8,529 nt of DNA from NCBI GenBank assembly GCA_031271365.1, contig JAISVV010000174.1:1-8529 (forward strand), given 5' to 3'. The stretch is from Elusimicrobiota bacterium (lineage in GTDB: Bacteria > Elusimicrobiota > Elusimicrobia > Elusimicrobiales > Elusimicrobiaceae). Below are positions 4,971 through 8,529 of the stretch, one piece after another (position 1 is the first letter of the stretch; every line of letters starts with the position of its first letter). The position numbers and the translations under genes are program-made. The notes below the pieces were generated by a model. The model was not told the origin of the DNA. It worked only from the letters and a program-made list of their open reading frames with translations, and ran no database searches.

Positions 4971-5918
4971 TTAAACCCCGCGCAGCCGCAAAATGCGGCG
5001 CGCTGTTTCCTGCGGGTCAAAATCCTGCCGGCTGTTTAAATCTATTTTATAAATATCTCTGTAGCGCGCAAACCAGGTGCGCTGGCGCTTTGCATAGCGG
5101 CGCGTTAAAGTTATAAGGCTGTCTAAGGCTTCCTTTTTGCCGCTTTGACCTTTTATAACGGCAACAGCCTGGCGGTAGCCCAGGCTTTTAAGGCCGGGGG
5201 CGTCTTCTTTGTAGCCGCGGGCCAAAAGGGCGGCGGTTTCTTCTATCATAGGTTCTAAAATTTGCGCGCTGCGCTCTTCTATGCGTTTGTTAAGGGCTTC
5301 CTTTTCCCAGTTTAAATAAACAAAACAGGCCTTTGCCGGCGAGATGTCGGTGCTAAACTTGCCCGTCCTTAAAACCGAGGCGGGGCGGCCGGTTAAAAGA
5401 TAAATTTCCATGGCGCGCATAACGCGCTGCACATTGCCGGCGGGTATTTCCCTGGCGCTTTGCGCGTCCACGGCGGCAAGGCGCGCGTGCAGGGCTTCTT
5501 TGCCGTGTTGATTTACTAAAAAACTAAGCTCGGCCCGCAGGCCGGCGTCACCACGGGGCAGTTTATCCATGCCGGTAAAATAACTTTGTATATACATACC
5601 GGTGCCGCCGGCAAAAATAAAGGGCGCGTCAGGCTTGGCGGCGGTTATTTCTTTTGCCGCCTCCGTAAATTGGGAGACATCATAACTTTGCGCCGGGTCA
5701 AGGAAATCCACCAAATGATAAATGGCGCCGTCAACCTTATAAAAGCCGCCCTCCCACGCGCCTTCGGGCGCGGCGGTGCCGGCGTTTAAGTATTTGTAAA
5801 TCTGGCGGGAATCGCAGGAGATAATTTCCCCCCCGAGCAGGCGGGCAAGGCGCAGCGCCACCTCGGTCTTACCGCTTGCCGTGGGGCCGGCAAGGATAAT
5901 GGGTAACTTATGTTTCAT
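4971..5918 (-). CDS. miaA: tRNA dimethylallyltransferase MiaA
   Basis: Cytosolic enzyme that transfers the dimethylallyl group of DMAPP to N6 of A37 in tRNAs reading codons that begin with U, giving i6A. It has 315 residues, the usual length. Motifs: P-loop GPTASGKT (11-18), DSRQIYKYLNAGTAAP (36-51) with the catalytic Asp and the tRNA-contacting region, GGTGMY (104-109), QRVMRAMEIYLLTG (164-177), SLGYRQ (245-250), and TRRYAKRQRTWF (272-283). The ATG at 5918 lies 6 nt after the pilZ stop and has no clear Shine-Dalgarno site, so it is probably translated by coupling. It is the last gene of the miaB-pilZ-miaA series and converges on the second protease gene with only 2 nt between stops. Its product is the substrate of MiaB, encoded two genes upstream. 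Confidence 0.96.
   Translation of the reverse strand: MKHKLPIILAGPTASGKTEVALRLARLLGGEIISCDSRQIYKYLNAGTAAPEGAWEGGFYKVDGAIYHLVDFLDPAQSYDVSQFTEAAKEITAAKPDAPFIFAGGTGMYIQSYFTGMDKLPRGDAGLRAELSFLVNQHGKEALHARLAAVDAQSAREIPAGNVQRVMRAMEIYLLTGRPASVLRTGKFSTDISPAKACFVYLNWEKEALNKRIEERSAQILEPMIEETAALLARGYKEDAPGLKSLGYRQAVAVIKGQSGKKEALDSLITLTRRYAKRQRTWFARYRDIYKIDLNSRQDFDPQETARRILRLRGV
4980..5003 (-). terminator. Possible terminator of the miaB-pilZ-miaA unit
   Basis: GCGC-A-GCCGCA (4980-4990) and TGCGGCGCGC (4994-5003) form a stem with a one-base bulge and an AAA loop, inside the last codons of miaA. On the minus strand it is followed, after four G, by the T-rich stretch TTTAAATTTAAAATTTTT (4958-4975). The T tract is interrupted, so the call is weak. 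On the plus strand no T tract follows. Confidence 0.35.
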
Positions 5919-5924
5919 CTAGAA

Positions 5925-6386
5925 TTACTTAAATAAAGTAGCGTCTTTTTGAAGTTTATTGCACAAGGCTTGCGCCTTGCACGTGGCCACGCACACTTCC
6001 GGCAGTTTTAGCAGTATGCGGGTATCGCAGTCGGCGTAATCATCGGCCATAATTTGGATTTTAGAGATTATGGAGGCGTTCATCTCCGTAAATTCTATGC
6101 CGATGGTATAAACCGGCCCTTTTTGCCGCACCCAGGAAGTTTTTGCCCCCACGCTAAAGGCGCCCGCGCCCGGCAGCTCCATGCGGATTTGCATATGCCC
6201 CGCCACCGGCGCTTTTAAGAAGGAAACCAGCCTCATGCCCGATACCGACAAATCCGCCAGCACGGCGGCCACCTGGGTTTGCGAGCCTGTTTCTTCGTCT
6301 GTATAAATTAAATCTATGGGTTCTACTATATTGCTGATTACCGGCACCCGGGGGTGGCGTCTTCTGTCTTCTGGTTTATTTGTCAT
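5925..6386 (-). CDS. PilZ-domain protein (putative c-di-GMP receptor)
   Basis: 153-residue cytosolic protein with one PilZ domain (about 8-115). The two c-di-GMP-binding motifs are intact: RxxxR in RRHPR (9-13) and DxSxxG in DLSVSG (45-50), so ligand binding is likely. The tail after residue 115 is unusual for a stand-alone PilZ protein: it holds four cysteines (120, 132, 136, 142), partly as CVATC with a following C. No signal peptide or transmembrane segment is present. The start at 6386 is supported by AGGA 7 nt upstream, located at the end of miaB, whose stop is 5 nt away. It lies between miaB and miaA, with gaps of 5 and 6 nt, so all three are probably one transcript. A link between c-di-GMP and tRNA modification is possible but unproven; the position may only reflect operon packing. 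Confidence 0.88.
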   Translation of the reverse strand: MTNKPEDRRRHPRVPVISNIVEPIDLIYTDEETGSQTQVAAVLADLSVSGMRLVSFLKAPVAGHMQIRMELPGAGAFSVGAKTSWVRQKGPVYTIGIEFTEMNASIISKIQIMADDYADCDTRILLKLPEVCVATCKAQALCNKLQKDATLFK

Positions 6387-6391
6387 AAGGC

Positions 6392-7618
6392 TTATCCTAG
6401 TAAAATAGTTTCTTTAGCTTCTTTAATTTCTATGTCGGTAATTTCGCCGATTTTATATTTTCGGGTTGTTCTTACCCAAAAGTTTGTTAATGTGCGGCCG
6501 TTTTGCGGCGTTTCAAACAATACAGGCTGCACGCTGCCCGTCTGCCGCGCGTACGCCGCTTTAGAACTTTGCTTAACTTTATTTAACAAAATATCAAGCC
6601 GCTTTTCCACCACTTCTTCCGGTATCGGCGGCAGCGCGGCGGCCGGCGTGAGCGCGCGGGGCGAAAATTTAAAGCAGTACGCGCCGGTAAAGGGCACGGC
6701 GTCCAAGAGAGAGAGCGTGTCTTCAAAATCTTTTTGCGTTTCCGTCGGGTAGCCAACTATTATATCCGTGCTGACGCGCACGCCGGCTTGGTCTAAAAGT
6801 TTAATTTTTTCTAAAAATATTTCGCGCGTGTAGCCGCGTTTCATCTCTTGCAAAACTTTGCTGCTGCCGCTTTGTACGGGCAGGTGCATGTGGCGCGATA
6901 GTTTTTGGCTGAGCGCAATGGTTTGCGCAAACTCCTCGTCTATAAAGGCGGGGTGCGGGCTCATCCAGCGCAGGCGTTTTAGCTGCGGCAGTTGTATCAG
7001 CTCTTTAAGCAAGCCCGAAAAATTTAGGCCTTTATAGTTGTAGCCGTTTACCACCTGGCCTAAAAGCATAATTTCGGCCGCGCCGCCGTCTAATTTACGC
7101 CGCGTTTCTTTAAAAATAATTTCCGGCGGCAGGCTGTGGGCCTCGCCGCGCACGTAGGGCACTATGCAATAGGCGCATTTAAAGCCGCAGCCGCGCGTTA
7201 TGTTTACAAGGCCGATAAGGCCGCTTTGCTCTTGGCCACTTTGCGCGCCGGCCGGCGCAAAAAGGCGGGAGTTATCTATAATTTCCGCAAAGCCGTCTAT
7301 ATTTTTTGCGCCCGCTATAATATCCGCCTGCGGGAATTTGCGCCTTACGCTTTTGCCAAGCCGCTGCGCGGCGCAGCCGGCAAAGATAATAACGCGGCCT
7401 TCTTTGGCGGCCTTCCATTTTGCCAGGCGGCCTAAAAAAGACAGGGCGCGGTGCTCGGCGTGGTCGCGCACGGTGCAGGTGTTTAAGAGGACGATATCGG
7501 CCGTATCCAAATCTTCCGTTTGCGCGCAGCCGCGCGCGGCGAGGTGCAAAAGCATCTCGGCCGAATCGGCCGCGTTCATCTGGCAGCCAAAGGTTTGCGC
7601 GTATACTTGTTTGATAAT
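6392..7618 (-). CDS. miaB: tRNA-2-methylthio-N6-dimethylallyladenosine synthase MiaB (apparent ATT start)
   Basis: Radical SAM methylthiotransferase that converts i6A37, made by MiaA, to ms2i6A37. The first ATG (7579) would give 395 residues but would cut through the motif TFGCQMN, losing the first cysteine ligand of the auxiliary iron-sulfur cluster. The reading frame continues upstream through that motif to ATT at 7616-7618, directly after an in-frame TAA (7619-7621); between them there is no ATG, GTG or TTG. I therefore place the start at the ATT (408 residues), with ATC at 7613-7615 as the alternative. With this numbering the cluster cysteines are Cys12, Cys48 (NTCTVR) and Cys82 (GCAAQR); the radical SAM motif is CGFKCAYC (144, 148, 151); the C-terminal TRAM domain is about 357-408. 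The gene lies 12 nt after the preceding stop and 5 nt before pilZ. Confidence 0.93.
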   Translation of the reverse strand: MIKQVYAQTFGCQMNAADSAEMLLHLAARGCAQTEDLDTADIVLLNTCTVRDHAEHRALSFLGRLAKWKAAKEGRVIIFAGCAAQRLGKSVRRKFPQADIIAGAKNIDGFAEIIDNSRLFAPAGAQSGQEQSGLIGLVNITRGCGFKCAYCIVPYVRGEAHSLPPEIIFKETRRKLDGGAAEIMLLGQVVNGYNYKGLNFSGLLKELIQLPQLKRLRWMSPHPAFIDEEFAQTIALSQKLSRHMHLPVQSGSSKVLQEMKRGYTREIFLEKIKLLDQAGVRVSTDIIVGYPTETQKDFEDTLSLLDAVPFTGAYCFKFSPRALTPAAALPPIPEEVVEKRLDILLNKVKQSSKAAYARQTGSVQPVLFETPQNGRTLTNFWVRTTRKYKIGEITDIEIKEAKETILLG

Positions 7619-7630
7619 TTAGCCCGTTAT

Positions 7631-8008
7631 TTAGTGTTTAACTTTAAATTTGCGCTTGGCGGCTTTAACTTCTTTGCCGTTTACCAAGGCGACGGCCTGC
7701 GCTTCAAACGGGCCGCCGTCAAAGAAGTAATCCAGCCACCAATAGCCGTTTGAATGGCGGCAAGGCAGCCACGGCCCGCCGTTTAAGGATACTTTAACCC
7801 ACTGCGCGTCTTGCGAGGAGTTGCCCAGGCGCAGCGTATAATGGCCTGCGCCGACAACCTCGCCGGCGGCGGGATAATCTATAACCAAAAGTTTGCTTGC
7901 GCGCGGCGCGGCCGGCTTTTTTACTACGGATTTTTTAGCGGCCGCTTTTTTAACGGCCAGCTTCTTTACGGCCGGTTTTTTAGCCGCAGGTTTCTTTATT
8001 ACTGCCAT
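7631..8008 (-). CDS. Unrecognised protein: KKxxx-repeat tail plus Trp-rich beta domain
   Basis: 125 residues, function unknown. Residues 5-34 are six exact five-residue units of the form KKxxx (x mostly Ala, Val, Pro), like the basic tails of histone H1-type or AlgP-like proteins, which bind DNA or RNA. Residues 39-125 look like an all-beta, Ig/E-set-like domain: KVSLNGGPWLPCR (72-84), then NGYWWLDYFFDGG (87-99), then FEAQAVALVNGKEV (101-114). This pattern of Ser-x-x-Gly-Gly-x-Trp followed by Trp-rich strands resembles Ig-like domains of surface or binding proteins; that is a resemblance only. No signal peptide is seen: the N-terminus is charged, not hydrophobic. The ATG follows the strongest Shine-Dalgarno-like site of the window (GGAAGGGGG, 8021-8013, 4 nt spacing). 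The gene is first of the series leading into miaB, 12 nt before its start. Confidence 0.75.
   Translation of the reverse strand: MAVIKKPAAKKPAVKKLAVKKAAAKKSVVKKPAAPRASKLLVIDYPAAGEVVGAGHYTLRLGNSSQDAQWVKVSLNGGPWLPCRHSNGYWWLDYFFDGGPFEAQAVALVNGKEVKAAKRKFKVKH
7907..7996 (-). repeat. Coding repeat: six 15-nt units (KKxxx)
   Basis: Residues 5-34 of the protein above are read from six consecutive 15-nt units, each beginning with two Lys codons and followed by Ala/Val/Pro/Ser/Leu codons. The nucleotide units are similar but not identical. Unit loss or gain by slippage would keep the frame. Confidence 0.8.
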
Positions 8009-8036
8009 ACGTCCCCCTTCCTTTTGTCATCATTCC

Positions 8037-8161
8037 GTCATTGCGTTTTTATATACCCGCCGTTGCGAGGCCTGCAAGGCCGCGGCAATCTCATTAGAGT
8101 GGTTACCTATTATAGGAGGATTTTATGAGATTGCCGCGTCGCCTGCGTTCCTCGCAATGAC
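8037..8161. repeat. Palindromic repeat copy R3
   Basis: Ends GTCATTGCG (8037-8045) and CGCAATGAC (8153-8161) pair; inner segments CGCGGCAATCTCAT (8080-8093) and ATGAGATTGCCGCG (8125-8138) are exact reverse complements. The left arm contains an insertion-like AT-rich stretch (8046-8057) absent from the right arm. It is of the same family as R1 and R2. It begins 12 nt after the isomerase stop (minus strand) and lies upstream of the KKxxx-tail gene. Confidence 0.9.
8109..8114 (-). promoter_or_regulatory. Possible -10 box inside R3
   Basis: TATAAT is read on the minus strand within the R3 loop (8114-8109), about 100 nt before the KKxxx-tail gene. The -35 region would fall in the R3 right arm and matches the consensus poorly. 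If used, the repeat would supply the promoter for the tail gene and miaB-pilZ-miaA. Read-through from the isomerase gene is the alternative. Confidence 0.25.
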
Positions 8162-8173
8162 GGCAGCGTGTGT

Positions 8174-8529
8174 CTATGCTAACAACTTTTTTAAATTTTC
8201 TTCCACCGGGCTGGTTAGGTGTATCTTTACAGCGCGGCGGCCCTTTTCTTCTAAGGCTTTAAAATCGGCAAGGGCTTGCGCGGCGGCCAAATCGCCAAAG
8301 CTGTAGGCCTGGCCCGGGATTTTGACATCATGCTCGGCCTCGGCGGAAATTACCACAAACACGCCGTTGTTGCCGTCGCCTTTATGCAATTGGCCGGTGG
8401 AGTGCAGGTAGCGCGGGCCGTAGCCAAACAGCACGGCGTTTTTGCCGGCTGCTAAAATTTTTGCGCGCGCGCCGGCAAACAAAGCGTTGGTTTGCGGCGT
8501 TTCGTTTAGATAGGCCAAAAGCGCAATAT
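8174..8529 (-). CDS. Glucose-6-phosphate isomerase, C-terminal part (possibly a transaldolase-isomerase fusion)
   Basis: The last 117 or so codons of a gene that enters from the right edge; no start is in the window, and the TTG at 8518 is an internal Leu codon. The segment GPRYLHSTGQLHKG with a following GxF is characteristic of the C-terminal isomerase region, best known to me from bifunctional transaldolase/phosphoglucose isomerase proteins. The enzyme interconverts glucose 6-phosphate and fructose 6-phosphate in glycolysis; the fusion would also carry transaldolase activity of the pentose phosphate pathway. The upstream segment LLAYLNETPQTNALF fits the helix before this motif. The ending SPVEENLKKLLA is compact, with stop TAG. 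Whether the transaldolase half exists cannot be judged here. Repeat R3 begins 12 nt after the stop, and no ordinary terminator is seen. Confidence 0.85.
   Translation of the reverse strand, partial: IALLAYLNETPQTNALFAGARAKILAAGKNAVLFGYGPRYLHSTGQLHKGDGNNGVFVVISAEAEHDVKIPGQAYSFGDLAAAQALADFKALEEKGRRAVKIHLTSPVEENLKKLLA

Noticed and set aside
7200..7622. Long plus-strand open frames opposite miaB
   Set aside because: The minus strand encodes MiaB with all cluster motifs; these frames are antisense shadows rich in Ala/Arg/Pro.
8114..8160. Tiny plus-strand gene (11 codons) in R3 with AGGAGG and ATG
   Set aside because: The coding part is simply the repeat's right arm, and R1 and R2 have no such ribosome binding site at this place. 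Chance match, though noted under R3.

Overview
The window looks like chromosomal DNA of a Gram-negative-type bacterium with compact, overlapping genes, weak Shine-Dalgarno signals and many dispersed palindromic repeats. Gene content and repeat style resemble gut-type Elusimicrobiota, but this is an impression from recall: no 16S rRNA or other marker is present. There is no phage, CRISPR array or transposase.

Layout. (a) 1-2331, plus strand: a tight operon plsY - gpsA - HU/IHF-like - MerR, with every junction overlapping, closed by an intrinsic terminator. PlsY and GpsA make and use glycerol 3-phosphate for phospholipid synthesis; the other two are small DNA-binding proteins. (b) 2346-2649: tRNA-Pro(GGG), a palindromic repeat (R1), tRNA-Pro(CGG) and a strong terminator. 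(c) 2650-3091: non-coding, with repeat R2, a separate 60-nt hairpin and a promoter. (d) 3092-4968, plus strand: two tandem, paralogous, secreted trypsin/V8-like serine proteases that overlap by ATGA. (e) 8008-4971, minus strand: a short protein with a six-unit lysine-rich tail plus a Trp-rich beta domain, then miaB, a PilZ-domain gene and miaA, closely spaced and probably co-transcribed. MiaA and MiaB act in succession on A37 of tRNAs, so a possible c-di-GMP receptor sits between two enzymes of one tRNA-modification pathway. (f) 8037-8161: repeat R3, then the 3' end of a phosphoglucose isomerase gene (possibly a transaldolase-isomerase fusion) that runs off the right edge.

Most genes are housekeeping. 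The parts I consider least explained are the KKxxx-tail protein, the protease pair, the apparent non-canonical start codon of miaB, -10 boxes placed exactly 6 nt before two start codons (suggesting leaderless mRNAs), and the palindromic repeats. I see no clear multi-gene new system; the protease pair and the tail protein are the best candidates for undescribed biology.
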